Origin: Pedobacter sp. KBW06
GTDB lineage: Bacteria > Bacteroidota > Bacteroidia > Sphingobacteriales > Sphingobacteriaceae
Assembly (NCBI RefSeq): GCF_003852525.1
Contig: NZ_QAJL01000001.1
Coordinates: 234,726 to 298,725 of the forward strand
Direction: 5' to 3'
Length of the DNA: 64,000 nucleotides
The notes under the pieces were generated by a model that saw only the letters and a program-made list of their open reading frames with translations, ran no database searches and was not told the DNA's origin. Position 1 is the first letter of the stretch, and every line of letters starts with the position of its first letter. Below are positions 46,591-54,155 of this stretch, piece after piece. Made by a program: the position numbers and the translations under genes.

Positions 46591-46615
46591 CCGGTACTGA
46601 TCTGATCAGTACCGG
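46591..46615. repeat. near-perfect palindrome between the anti-sigma and susC genes
   Basis: Twelve-bp arms CCGGTACTGATC / GATCAGTACCGG around a single T, in the 131-bp gap between the FecR gene and susC. Possible operator or transcript hairpin. No T-tract follows on the minus strand, so it is unlikely to be a simple terminator. Confidence 0.5.
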
Positions 46616-46637
46616 TTTATCGGTCATTCTTATATTT

Positions 46638-47594
46638 TCATTTTCTATATACATTAAAGGTTTTATGATCTTCAGATGTCCTGAGCCGGAGATGATGGAG
46701 ACTACAAATGATATCCAGAATCTCTTCAGGGCTTTGTTTGGTGTTAAAGGTGGCATTGCATTTCAGCTTTTTAATGGAGGGGCTGTTTAACGCAATGCGA
46801 ATGCTATAGGCATATTCCAATTGACGGGCTACCTCTTGCAGCGCGGTATTGTCAAACCTGAGGTTTACATAGGTTTTTACAGGAGTATAGCTGATCTCTG
46901 CCCGCTGGTCAATTTTATCGTAGGCAATTTGCTGACCCTTGATCAGTGTTCCAAATACCTGGCTGGAATTTCCGACTGCCACTTTTCCCGTCACAACGGC
47001 GACAGAAATATGACGGCTTTTCAGATAAGATTTAATCCTGAAAGAAGTTCCGAGTACTTTCGTATACAGGTCTTCCCTGGTTTTCACCATAAAAGGCCGG
47101 TCTTCCTCATGGGCGATGTTAAAGAAAGCCTCTCCTTCTGACAGGGATACCGTTCTATTTCCGGATTTAAATTTTGCAGGATATAGTAAACGGGAAGAAG
47201 GCCCAAGGATAATTTCAGAGCCCTCAGCAAAAACAATCTTTTTCTTTTCGCCTGCCCTGGTGGTCAATGACAGCAACTGCTCGTCGACTACCTGTTTTTT
47301 ACTGAACAGCCAGCCACCAAGGCCTGCAGCAGAGATCAACAACACTGCGGCGGCTACTTTGCGTATTTGATACCAGGCAGGAAAGCGGGATGTTTTTATT
47401 TCCTCTTTTTCCATCTCCTGGCGGAGCTTCCCCAATACATTTTCTGCAATTGCTTGTTTTTTCTCCTTCTCTAAAGAAGGAAACGCATCCCCGGAGGACG
47501 TATACCAGCGTTCTACCTGCGCTATTTCTGCAGGGCTGGCTTCCTTTTCGATATATTTTCTCAGCAGTTCTCGTGCCTGTTCTTCCTTTGTCAT
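46638..47594 (-). CDS. FecR family anti-sigma factor
   Basis: 318 residues. A cytoplasmic N-terminal region that would hold the sigma factor, one TM helix (about 82-98, VAAAVLLISAAGLGGWLF), then the periplasmic FecR domain (about 115-215, AGEKKKIVFAEGSEIILGP) and a C-terminal STN-like half (DUF4974) ending FNVYRK. It relays SusC occupancy to the ECF sigma factor at 47658. Confidence 0.9.
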   Translation of the reverse strand: MTKEEQARELLRKYIEKEASPAEIAQVERWYTSSGDAFPSLEKEKKQAIAENVLGKLRQEMEKEEIKTSRFPAWYQIRKVAAAVLLISAAGLGGWLFSKKQVVDEQLLSLTTRAGEKKKIVFAEGSEIILGPSSRLLYPAKFKSGNRTVSLSEGEAFFNIAHEEDRPFMVKTREDLYTKVLGTSFRIKSYLKSRHISVAVVTGKVAVGNSSQVFGTLIKGQQIAYDKIDQRAEISYTPVKTYVNLRFDNTALQEVARQLEYAYSIRIALNSPSIKKLKCNATFNTKQSPEEILDIICSLHHLRLRTSEDHKTFNVYRK

Positions 47595-47657
47595 CTAACT
47601 ACATGTCAAAGCAAAAGAAGAATGGTACTAACCAAAGCTGTTAAGCTTAGGTTAAGT

Positions 47658-48227
47658 TTATATGAATACGATACAAATGATTAAAAACAGCAGATAAGAG
47701 AGTCTTTTCTTCATCACTTTTAGCGCTGCACTAAGTTGATTTTTAACGGTTTGCGCAGATAAGCCCAGCTCATCAGAAATTTCTCCGATACTTTTCTCCT
47801 GTTTTCTGCTCATGGAGAAAATCAGCCTCATTTTTTCAGGCAGATCCAGCATTGCCTCATCGACTTCCTGATGAAGGTCTTTGAGCATCAGCCTGTTTTC
47901 CGCAGAATGTTCCAGATCATCCCGGAGGAGAAGCGACAGATCTTCTTTGTGCTTTTCTTTAATTGCTGATGAACGAAAATAATTGATCACCCGATATTTC
48001 ACTGCGCCTTCAAAGTAAGCGCGTAAGGTACCTGTTAACTGGACTTTTTCCCTGTTCTCCCATAAAGAAATGAAAATCTCCTGGGTAATGTCCTGGGCAA
48101 TTTCTTCATCACGTAACCGTCTATAGGCACTGTCCAGCACTTCTTCCCAATAGAGACTGTAAATATCTTCCATAGCCTTATGGTTCCCCTTCTTTAGAAG
48201 AGAGATCAGCTGGCTGCCGGAAATCAT
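47658..48227 (-). CDS. ECF RNA polymerase sigma factor (FecI/sigma-70 family)
   Basis: 189 residues. Region 2 (about 22-90: DITQEIFISLWENREKV) and region 4 (about 120-175: LPEKMRLIFSMSRKQEKSIGEISDELGLSAQTVKNQL). First gene of the sigma-antisigma-SusC-SusD-phosphatase run. Its C-terminus ends in a hydrophobic stretch (YLLFLIICIVFI), which is uncommon and could tether it to the membrane or to FecR. Confidence 0.9.
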   Translation of the reverse strand: MISGSQLISLLKKGNHKAMEDIYSLYWEEVLDSAYRRLRDEEIAQDITQEIFISLWENREKVQLTGTLRAYFEGAVKYRVINYFRSSAIKEKHKEDLSLLLRDDLEHSAENRLMLKDLHQEVDEAMLDLPEKMRLIFSMSRKQEKSIGEISDELGLSAQTVKNQLSAALKVMKKRLSYLLFLIICIVFI

Positions 48228-48255
48228 TTGATTTGTTTCGATGGGATTTTTTTGA

Positions 48256-48263
48256 CAAATCTA
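48256..48263 (-). promoter_or_regulatory. -7 promoter element for the sigma factor gene
   Basis: The minus strand reads TAGATTTG, matching TAnnTTTG, 28 bases before the ATG at 48227. No clear -33 element. Confidence 0.4.
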
Positions 48264-48309
48264 CTTCTGTCATATTCCCTTAATGTTAAGAAATCCTTTA
48301 TTTAAAGAT

Positions 48310-48864
48310 TTAAAATGGCAAAACACGTAAAAAGACATGCTCCGGGCCATCTACTTCATCCATCACTTCATCAATTTTAGAGAAACCAAAGCTGCTGATC
48401 AGTTTTAAGGAGGCTTCATTATCGGGAGATACAGAAGCTACAAAATGGCGGATATTAAAATTTTCTGCGGCCCATTTCATGATTGCCCCAGCAGCTTCTC
48501 TCGCATAACCTTGTCTCCGGTACGGGGTAAAAACTTCATAACCAAACTCTACCGCATCTGCAGCATATTGTTGCAGGTATTCAGGGTTGGGAAGACTATG
48601 AAACCGGATCATCCCGACAACAGCGCCTTCCGCTTTGGAGACCATCGCTCTTGCAGACCATGGTAAATAAGCGCTGTCGGCTTCCAGTTCTTTCCGGCCA
48701 TATTCAAGTCCGCTCATGTCTTCCAGCAATTCGGCGGGAATGTCAGTTCCAAACAGACGTACTGCCTGCTCAAGCTGATGAGACAGACAGGCTGCAATGA
48801 CCTCTTCCGGCATTAAACGCAGTACTAAACGCGGGGTGACGATATCAGCTAAAGGATTGAACAT
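48310..48864 (-). CDS. GNAT family acetyltransferase (RimJ/RimL-like)
   Basis: 184 residues. Opens PRLVLRLMPEE, a RimJ-type start, and carries the CoA loop PYRRQGYAREAAGAIMKWA followed by VASVSPDNEASLKLISSFGF. It probably acetylates a protein N-terminus or a small amine. Single gene beside the long intergenic region. Confidence 0.82.
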   Translation of the reverse strand: MFNPLADIVTPRLVLRLMPEEVIAACLSHQLEQAVRLFGTDIPAELLEDMSGLEYGRKELEADSAYLPWSARAMVSKAEGAVVGMIRFHSLPNPEYLQQYAADAVEFGYEVFTPYRRQGYAREAAGAIMKWAAENFNIRHFVASVSPDNEASLKLISSFGFSKIDEVMDEVDGPEHVFLRVLPF

Positions 48865-49332
48865 AAATAAATGGCATGATCATTCGAAAAAAAAGACAAA
48901 AAGAAAACGGAGTCCCTCTTCTAGCGATTTGGTTCTCCGTTTCCACCTTTTCATTGCCGTAGCACCGAAAAAGCATCAAACTTTCCATATTTTAACCTTC
49001 ATTGGTCCTCTTAGTATATTTCAACTTTGATTCCTCCGAACTTCTCCTTTTCACATCGTTCCGTAGAATAATGGATAGGTTTTAATGTCTGTCCCGAATT
49101 TAGTGAATATACCCTTACTTAACAGTTCTGGCATTTTAAGCATCATTTTCTCTGTCTCCTTTGAATCTGATCTTTTACTAATTCCTTGAAATCTCCAGAA
49201 CTTTTTGCCCTGAGGCTATTGTTCTTTTTGGAGTGTTTCTTTCAAACGGTCAAATTACTTCCTTTTTGATAGATCTAATTTACGAACTATAACTATCTAA
49301 TGCAAAGATAAATGCATTTTATTTTTAACATG
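48865..49332. other. gene-free region flanking the candidate origin
   Basis: No coding frame with gene character was found on either strand. A short hairpin (AAACGGAG 48905-48912, CTCCGTTT 48935-48942) lies near the left edge. The last ~60 bases (49270-49330) are very AT-rich and abut the DnaA-box-like array, as expected of a DNA unwinding element. Confidence 0.5.
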
Positions 49333-49375
49333 TTACCAACAGCTTTTCAACAGTTTTTACACAGGGTTATCCACA
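49333..49375. other. candidate replication origin: four phased DnaA-box-like 9-mers
   Basis: In one orientation: TTACCAACA (49333), TTTTCAACA (49344), TTTTACACA (49355) and TTATCCACA (49367). The last is the exact DnaA consensus box and the others end ACA. Starts are 11, 11 and 12 bp apart, about one helical turn, as in head-to-tail DnaA filaments. The AT-rich segment lies on the left. The last box abuts the stop codon of the next gene. dnaA itself is not in the window. Confidence 0.55.
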
Positions 49376-50074
49376 TTAACGGAGGTAATTTGAAGCACTG
49401 TCAATATAGTTGGCATCTTTAGCCAGTCCTTCAGCGAGGTTCTTAAAAAAATCATCGCTCAGATCGGCAAAAGCCTGCTTCAGGTACTGCTCCTTAGTCA
49501 GCTGTCTTTCATTGAAAAGGTCAGCAGCAGAAGGCTCCCGGGCCGCAATTTTATGTTTTAGTAAGACCCGCTCGTATTTATCACCCTGTAACCAAACCAG
49601 GACATTTCCATTGTTTGCGATGCCTGCAATAAAAACAAGCCCGTCAGCATTTGTACCATACTTATGTATAGACTGTTGAATTCCTGCTTTTTTGCTGTTG
49701 CGAAAGATGGAGTCGATTAGCTGAGCCGGAAGATTGATCGTATCCTTATAAAAGGATTGATCCCGGTAAGAAACATAATCCAGCACCAGTTTTACCGGCA
49801 ACTGCTGCCGTTCAGATGTTTGCGAAAACTCTCCCTGCCCCCAGTCTAACCGCTGATCGTTCACATCACTGGTTTTTAAAGATTCAGTCTTTCCGTCTGA
49901 AAGCACAAAATCCGCACGATAAACTTTTATCGGATACATCCTGGGTGCAGAAACCGAAGCACTGTAATAATAACGGCTCCAGCCCTTGTAATTCAATAAC
50001 TTTACAGCGATAGCAATAACCAGCAAGACGAAGATCAGAAGGTATATTTTGTTTAATACATTTAGTTTCTTCAT
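49376..50074 (-). CDS. membrane-anchored protein of unknown function
   Basis: 232 residues from ATG 50074 (MKKLNVLNKIYLLIFVLL). An ATG at 50092 adds six residues but overlaps the preceding gene. One N-terminal TM helix, then an extracytoplasmic alpha/beta domain with no recognised motif. Third gene of the rpiB unit: its ATG is one base after the preceding stop. Confidence 0.65.
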   Translation of the reverse strand: MKKLNVLNKIYLLIFVLLVIAIAVKLLNYKGWSRYYYSASVSAPRMYPIKVYRADFVLSDGKTESLKTSDVNDQRLDWGQGEFSQTSERQQLPVKLVLDYVSYRDQSFYKDTINLPAQLIDSIFRNSKKAGIQQSIHKYGTNADGLVFIAGIANNGNVLVWLQGDKYERVLLKHKIAAREPSAADLFNERQLTKEQYLKQAFADLSDDFFKNLAEGLAKDANYIDSASNYLR

Positions 50075-50075
50075 G

Positions 50076-50387
50076 TTAATTCCTGAAAGCACTGCCCAAA
50101 GCCACTATATACATAAAGCCCGCCAGAACAAGCAGGCTAAGGAGGACAAAAACGATAAAAACTGCCCTTGCTGTCCTACTGTTGCTGCCCCGGTAGACGA
50201 AAAGATAGGCAGCCAATAACACCGTAACGATCGGAGTCACGAGCACTATATGTAAAAGTGTTTCATTTTCAGTCGCGGGGGTACAGCGCATGTATACAAT
50301 GGACATGATGATGATTCCGCAAATTAACCCAACGCTCCAATCTTTCTGAACAGACTGAGCTGCTGAAGATTCCCCTTTTGCTACCAT
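50076..50387 (-). CDS. small three-TM membrane protein
   Basis: 103 residues from ATG 50387 (MVAKGESSAAQSVQKDWS). The longer frame from 50516 lies inside rpiB and is rejected. Three hydrophobic helices (about 20-38, 48-65, 77-98). Overlaps the end of rpiB by 7 bp, so co-translated. Function unknown. Confidence 0.6.
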   Translation of the reverse strand: MVAKGESSAAQSVQKDWSVGLICGIIIMSIVYMRCTPATENETLLHIVLVTPIVTVLLAAYLFVYRGSNSRTARAVFIVFVLLSLLVLAGFMYIVALGSAFRN

Positions 50388-50827
50388 TTCGCTTCTATTG
50401 CACTGATCTTTGCCAGACGCTTCAGGTGACGTTCTTCGTTGGAGAATTCGGCTTTCAGGAAAGCAAATACAATATCTTTGGCCAGCTCTATGCCAATTAC
50501 CCTTTCCCCGATACATAGAATATTTACGTCATCGTGCTCCACCGACTGGTGTGCAGAATATGTATCATGACAAACGCCTGCGCGGATTCCTCTAAATTTA
50601 TTGGCAGCAATACTTACCCCAACGGAACTTCCACAAATGAGGATCCCCCGTTCTCCCTCTTTATTAATCAGGGCTTGGGCTACATCGGCAGCATGATCCG
50701 GATAATCGCTCGGCAATTCTGTCTGGGTACCGAGGTCAATGACTTCATAGCCATGCTCTTTTAAAGCAGCGACAATAATGGTTTTATAGCGGAAGCCCGC
50801 ATGATCTGAACCTATAATAACTTTCAT
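50381..50827 (-). CDS. rpiB: ribose-5-phosphate isomerase B
   Basis: 148 residues, standard length. Opens KVIIGSDHAGF (Asp8, His9) and has Cys65 in GILICGSSVGVSIAANKFRGIRA, the catalytic and phosphate-loop region. It interconverts ribose-5-phosphate and ribulose-5-phosphate in the pentose phosphate pathway. Leads a three-gene minus-strand unit with two membrane-protein genes. Confidence 0.94.
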   Translation of the reverse strand: MKVIIGSDHAGFRYKTIIVAALKEHGYEVIDLGTQTELPSDYPDHAADVAQALINKEGERGILICGSSVGVSIAANKFRGIRAGVCHDTYSAHQSVEHDDVNILCIGERVIGIELAKDIVFAFLKAEFSNEERHLKRLAKISAIEAKW

Positions 50828-50883
50828 GATGATTTCTGTTTTTTGCCCTAATTAAGCGGTGTTTAAATATTGTTCCTAAGGTA

Positions 50884-50917
50884 CAAAATTAGCAGCCCGC
50901 AGTTTACAGGTTACAAA
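50884..50917 (-). promoter_or_regulatory. promoter of the rpiB unit
   Basis: The minus strand reads TTTG (50917-50914), a 22-bp spacer and TAATTTTG (50891-50884). This gives a leader of about 50 bases before ATG 50827. Confidence 0.55.
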
Positions 50918-51008
50918 TTTCATTCCTTTTTCCGGTTAAACTGTAGCGTTTCGCTCTGGTGTTCCGTTTTACCCCCAGTAACATTCAAAAACCCTAAGCC
51001 CCATCAAA

Positions 51009-51719
51009 ATGAAATTTTTTACAGAAAACAAGCGTACAAACCTTTACAGATTAGCAGCGGTATCTTTATTTAGCATAGGTACATTATTATCATCCTGCTC
51101 TACAAAAGAAACACCTGTTCCGGAATCCGCTTCTTTAATGGTCGTAAATACTTCTCCCAGCCCTGCCACTTTCAATGCCTACATTAACGGCGGTAAAATA
51201 ACTTCCTCAGGTGCTTTAGCTTTCGGCGGTGCCCTTGCTTATTTGAGGCTCAACACCGGAGAACATACTGTTAAATTTACAACCGCGAGCAGTACGGAAA
51301 GTCTGATCACTAAAAAGATCACTTTAGAGAACAAAAAGATCTATTCACTTTTCCTTATTGATAAAGAGACAAAGCTGGATTTTATAGTTGCTAACGACGA
51401 TGTCGCTACTGCACCGACTACCAAAGCTTTGATTCGTTTCATTAATCTTTCTCCTGATGCGCCGGCACTGGACCTGGCGATAAAAGATGGTGCTGCACTG
51501 ATTACAGATAAAGCTTATAAAGCGAGCAGCAGTTTCATAGAAATTGAACCTAAGAAATATATTTTCCAGATCAAAGATAAAACAGCAAGTCCTGTGCAGG
51601 CAGAACTAGCTGAGACGGAGATTAAGGCAGGCGGAATTTATACATTATTAAGCACCGGCCTGGTAACTCCTTCAGGATTGGATCCTAAAATTACCGCAAA
51701 ACTAATCACCAACAAATAA
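51009..51719 (+). CDS. DUF4397-type lipoprotein
   Basis: 236 residues. Lipoprotein signal with Cys at LLSSCSTKE. Two DUF4397-like beta-sandwich halves follow (SLMVVNTSPSPATFNAYINGG and LIRFINLSPDAPALDLAIKDG), the repeat typical of the family. Outer-membrane-associated, role unknown. Single gene with its own terminator. Confidence 0.83.
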   Translation: MKFFTENKRTNLYRLAAVSLFSIGTLLSSCSTKETPVPESASLMVVNTSPSPATFNAYINGGKITSSGALAFGGALAYLRLNTGEHTVKFTTASSTESLITKKITLENKKIYSLFLIDKETKLDFIVANDDVATAPTTKALIRFINLSPDAPALDLAIKDGAALITDKAYKASSSFIEIEPKKYIFQIKDKTASPVQAELAETEIKAGGIYTLLSTGLVTPSGLDPKITAKLITNK

Positions 51720-51731
51720 GAAATACACAAA

Positions 51732-51765
51732 AAAACGGGCCTTCCATTTTCATGGGGCCCGTTTT
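51732..51765 (+). terminator. rho-independent terminator
   Basis: AAAACGGGCC / GGCCCGTTTTA with a loop of about 14 nt, between the convergent genes ending at 51719 and 51783. The A/T symmetry allows it to work both ways. Confidence 0.78.
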
Positions 51766-51782
51766 AGGTTTATTTGTGTGTG

Positions 51783-52307
51783 TTAATCTCTTCCTTTTCC
51801 ACGACCTCTATCGTGGTCATTGTGGTCATCTTTCCACTTCCCTTTATCTTTTCCTTTGTTGTCTTTACCGTAGTATTTTTTTGCCTGTCCCGGAGGCATT
51901 CCATGAGGATGGCCCTTTACCACATAATATCTGGAATCATTGCTGTATTTGATCACCTTTTGTGTGCGGACTTTTTTATATTTCGCATACTTTACCCGAT
52001 CCGAATTAAAGTTATCGTAGGAATTGACCACTACTTTATACCCGTTATACAAGTTGTAGCCACTATATCTCGAAGGTAATGACCTGGAAAAGATCCACCT
52101 TCCATTATCCATGTAAACGAATTCCCGCTTAGGCACAGAATAATAGCTTTCAATATCAGGCAGATAATAATAATCTACATGATCGTAACCTACCGGTCCC
52201 CATAAAGGCTGGGAGCCAATATTTACGTTAACGCTGATTTGCGCTGCTGCACGGTACGGAATTACACCGATTACCCCCAGCAAGCCTATTATAATTAATT
52301 TTTTCAT
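51783..52307 (-). CDS. secreted protein with charged Lys/Asp/Gly tail, paralogue 1
   Basis: 174 residues with a signal peptide (to about 21, YRAAAQ). The conserved domain (about 22-138) has aromatic-rich segments (GYDHVDYYYLPDIESYYSVPK, FVYMDNGRWIFSRSLPSRY, YNLYNGYKVVVN). A low-complexity tail follows (KDNKGKDKGKWKDDHNDHDR, ending GRGKGRD). It is a tandem paralogue of the next gene, 42 bases downstream of it, so probably co-transcribed. Family not named. Confidence 0.72.
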   Translation of the reverse strand: MKKLIIIGLLGVIGVIPYRAAAQISVNVNIGSQPLWGPVGYDHVDYYYLPDIESYYSVPKREFVYMDNGRWIFSRSLPSRYSGYNLYNGYKVVVNSYDNFNSDRVKYAKYKKVRTQKVIKYSNDSRYYVVKGHPHGMPPGQAKKYYGKDNKGKDKGKWKDDHNDHDRGRGKGRD

Positions 52308-52349
52308 GGTTGATGTTTTTGATACTTAAATATACCCAATAATTAACGG

Positions 52350-52955
52350 TTAATCTCTTCCCCTGCCATGACCTCTGCCATGATCCCTATCACCACCTCT
52401 GCCTCGGTTCCAGTCGCCATGTCCGCGACCTCTATCGTCATCCCTGTCTCTACCCCTTCCATGACCTCTGTCGTCATCTCTGTCGCGGCCTCTCCAGTTT
52501 CCATTTCCCCTATCGTCCCTGTCTCTTCCATAAAATCCTCCATGTGGATGTCCTTTGACAACATAATACCTGGAATCACGGCTATATCTGATCACCTGCT
52601 GACTTCTTACATTTCTATACCTTGCATAACTAATCCGGTCGCGGTCGAAATTGCGGTAAGGATCTCTGGAATTTACCACAACCTTATACCCGTTATAAAG
52701 GTCATAACCTCTATATCTTGAAGGCAGAGAAGAAGAATAAATCCACCTGCTATTGTCCATATAAATGAACTGACGTCTGGGTACGTTATAATAGCATTCG
52801 ATATCAGGCAAATAATAATTGTCTACATAATCGTAACCTACCGGTCCCCATAAAGGCTGTGAGCCAATATTTAAGCTGATGCTAACTTGTGCTGCGGCAC
52901 GGTATGGCATCCATCCTATTACACCGAGCAGTCCTAATACTATTAACTTTTTCAT
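52350..52955 (-). CDS. secreted protein with Arg/Gly/Asp repeat tail, paralogue 2
   Basis: 201 residues from ATG 52955 (MKKLIVLGLLGVIGW). An ORF start at 52997 adds 14 residues with no signal-peptide character. Same layout as paralogue 1, but the tail is longer and built of RGRDRDDDRG and HGRGRD units, which would be flexible and rich in charge. Its promoter region faces the divergent two-component operon and contains two TTTCATSTT sites on this strand. Confidence 0.72.
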   Translation of the reverse strand: MKKLIVLGLLGVIGWMPYRAAAQVSISLNIGSQPLWGPVGYDYVDNYYLPDIECYYNVPRRQFIYMDNSRWIYSSSLPSRYRGYDLYNGYKVVVNSRDPYRNFDRDRISYARYRNVRSQQVIRYSRDSRYYVVKGHPHGGFYGRDRDDRGNGNWRGRDRDDDRGHGRGRDRDDDRGRGHGDWNRGRGGDRDHGRGHGRGRD

Positions 52956-53003
52956 AACCCTGTTATTTAATGTTTCATTTGTGTGTTGTTGAATCAAATC
53001 TCC

Positions 53004-53095
53004 ATACCGAAGATGAAATCAACATGAAATTTTGGATTTATTTAATTTATTTTTCTTTTTCATCTTAATTTCATGTTCAGCCCTCATCTTCGTAT
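53004..53095. promoter_or_regulatory. divergent OmpR/PhoB-type operator
   Basis: Plus strand: TTTCATCTT (53058) and TTTCATGTT (53069), 11 bp apart, plus a looser CTCATCTT (53083). Minus strand: TTTCATGTT (53029-53021) and TTTCATCTT (53018-53010), also 11 bp apart. Together they form a large nested inverted repeat around an AT-rich centre. Eleven-bp direct repeats are the usual site for winged-helix response regulators, and such a regulator is encoded at 53481. Confidence 0.6.
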
Positions 53096-53154
53096 CATTC
53101 AATTAGAGTGGCGCAGATAATAAAACACACAAATGTTTTAAGTGAGGGAGTGTT

Positions 53155-53178
53155 AGTTTGCCTCGGAAGAGGCAAACT
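53155..53178 (+). repeat. leader hairpin with GGAA tetraloop
   Basis: Perfect 10-bp arms AGTTTGCCTC / GAGGCAAACT close a GGAA loop (GNRA class), followed by TTT, 15 bases before the ATG at 53193. No plus-strand gene lies upstream, so it belongs to the leader of the small-protein/two-component operon. Confidence 0.5.
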
Positions 53179-53192
53179 TTCCATATATTTAC

Positions 53193-53471
53193 ATGATGAG
53201 CAACAATAATTTCTTCCGTTCATTTATCGCAGCCATACTTTTCATCTGGCTTCCCCTTGGCACATTTGCCAGAGACACCACCACTACATCCTTGATTTCC
53301 AGTAACAATTTATTCCAGGACAGAAGGGATAAAAAGCAGGAACGTGGTAAAGAAAATAAGAAACCTGATGTGAAAGAAGTACCTCAGTCCAGAAGACAGG
53401 AGAAACCAGGAGAAGTAAAGCCTGAGAAAAGAGAAAGACCATCCAAAGAAAATAAACGAAGAAACGACTAA
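53193..53471 (+). CDS. small secreted Lys/Arg/Glu-rich protein
   Basis: 92 residues with a signal peptide (to about 27, LPLGTFA). The mature part is almost entirely polar and charged (DRRDKKQERGKENKKPD ...). Ends 10 bases before the response-regulator gene, so probably the first gene of that operon. The sequence resembles the charged tails of the divergent paralogues, suggesting a shared physical role. No family recognised. Confidence 0.6.
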   Translation: MMSNNNFFRSFIAAILFIWLPLGTFARDTTTTSLISSNNLFQDRRDKKQERGKENKKPDVKEVPQSRRQEKPGEVKPEKRERPSKENKRRND

Positions 53472-53480
53472 GCCGGCGGT

Positions 53481-54155
53481 ATGAAAGTTCTGATAGTTGA
53501 AGATGAAAAAACCCTGGCCTATGAAATGGAAGATTTCCTGAAAAAGGCTTTCTATATCTGTGACCTCGCCCATAACATCAAAGACGGACTGGAAAAGATA
53601 GAACTCAACAGTTACGATTTTATCCTTCTTGACCTTGGATTGCCAGACGGAGATGGACTCAGCCTGCTTCCCAAAGCGAAAAAATACAATCCGGATGCTG
53701 CATATATTATCCTTACTGCCAGGGGAAACCTGGAAGACCGCATTGCAGGGCTCGATCTGGGTGCTGATGATTACCTGCCCAAGCCTTTTTCTTTATTAGA
53801 ACTCCAATCCAGAATGCAGGCCATTGCGCGCCGTAAGTTTAATGTCAAAGAAGAGCTGCTCAGCCTTGGCGATTTCAACGTGGACCTGCAAAAGAGACTA
53901 ATCCTTTTTGAGGACAACCAGATTGAATTGTCAAGAAAAGAGTTCGACCTGTTGAGCTACCTGTTTCTTCACAACAACCGGGTATTGACAAGAATGCAGT
54001 TGAGTGAACACATCTGGGGGACTTTTGCCGATGATGACTACGATTCCAACTATATTGATGCACACATTAAGAACATCAGAAAGAAATTAAATGCCTGGGC
54101 ACCGACAGACTTCCTGGAAACAGTACGGGGTGTTGGCTACAGAATAAAGAAGTAA
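53481..54155 (+). CDS. OmpR/PhoB family response regulator
   Basis: 224 residues. The receiver domain has Asp51 as phospho-acceptor (FILLDLGLPDGDG) and Lys101-type KPFSLLEL. The winged-helix output domain follows (FNVDLQKRLILFEDNQIELSRK ... IDAHIKNIRKKL). Stop and the next ATG are adjacent with no gap. Probable autoregulator through the 11-bp repeats at 53004-53095. Confidence 0.93.
   Translation: MKVLIVEDEKTLAYEMEDFLKKAFYICDLAHNIKDGLEKIELNSYDFILLDLGLPDGDGLSLLPKAKKYNPDAAYIILTARGNLEDRIAGLDLGADDYLPKPFSLLELQSRMQAIARRKFNVKEELLSLGDFNVDLQKRLILFEDNQIELSRKEFDLLSYLFLHNNRVLTRMQLSEHIWGTFADDDYDSNYIDAHIKNIRKKLNAWAPTDFLETVRGVGYRIKK

Noticed and set aside
50388..50516. N-terminal extension of the small membrane protein into rpiB.
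   Set aside because: The 43 extra residues are a shadow of the rpiB frame; ATG 50387 gives a compact three-helix protein.
52343..52579. Minus-strand ORF rich in Met, Glu and Thr, repetitive.
   Set aside because: Shifted frame of the Arg/Gly/Asp repeat tail of the gene at 52350-52955, which has a signal peptide and a paralogue.
52350..52579. Possible CRISPR or tandem DNA repeat.
   Set aside because: The repeats are short degenerate Arg/Gly/Asp codons inside a reading frame, with no regular spacer structure.
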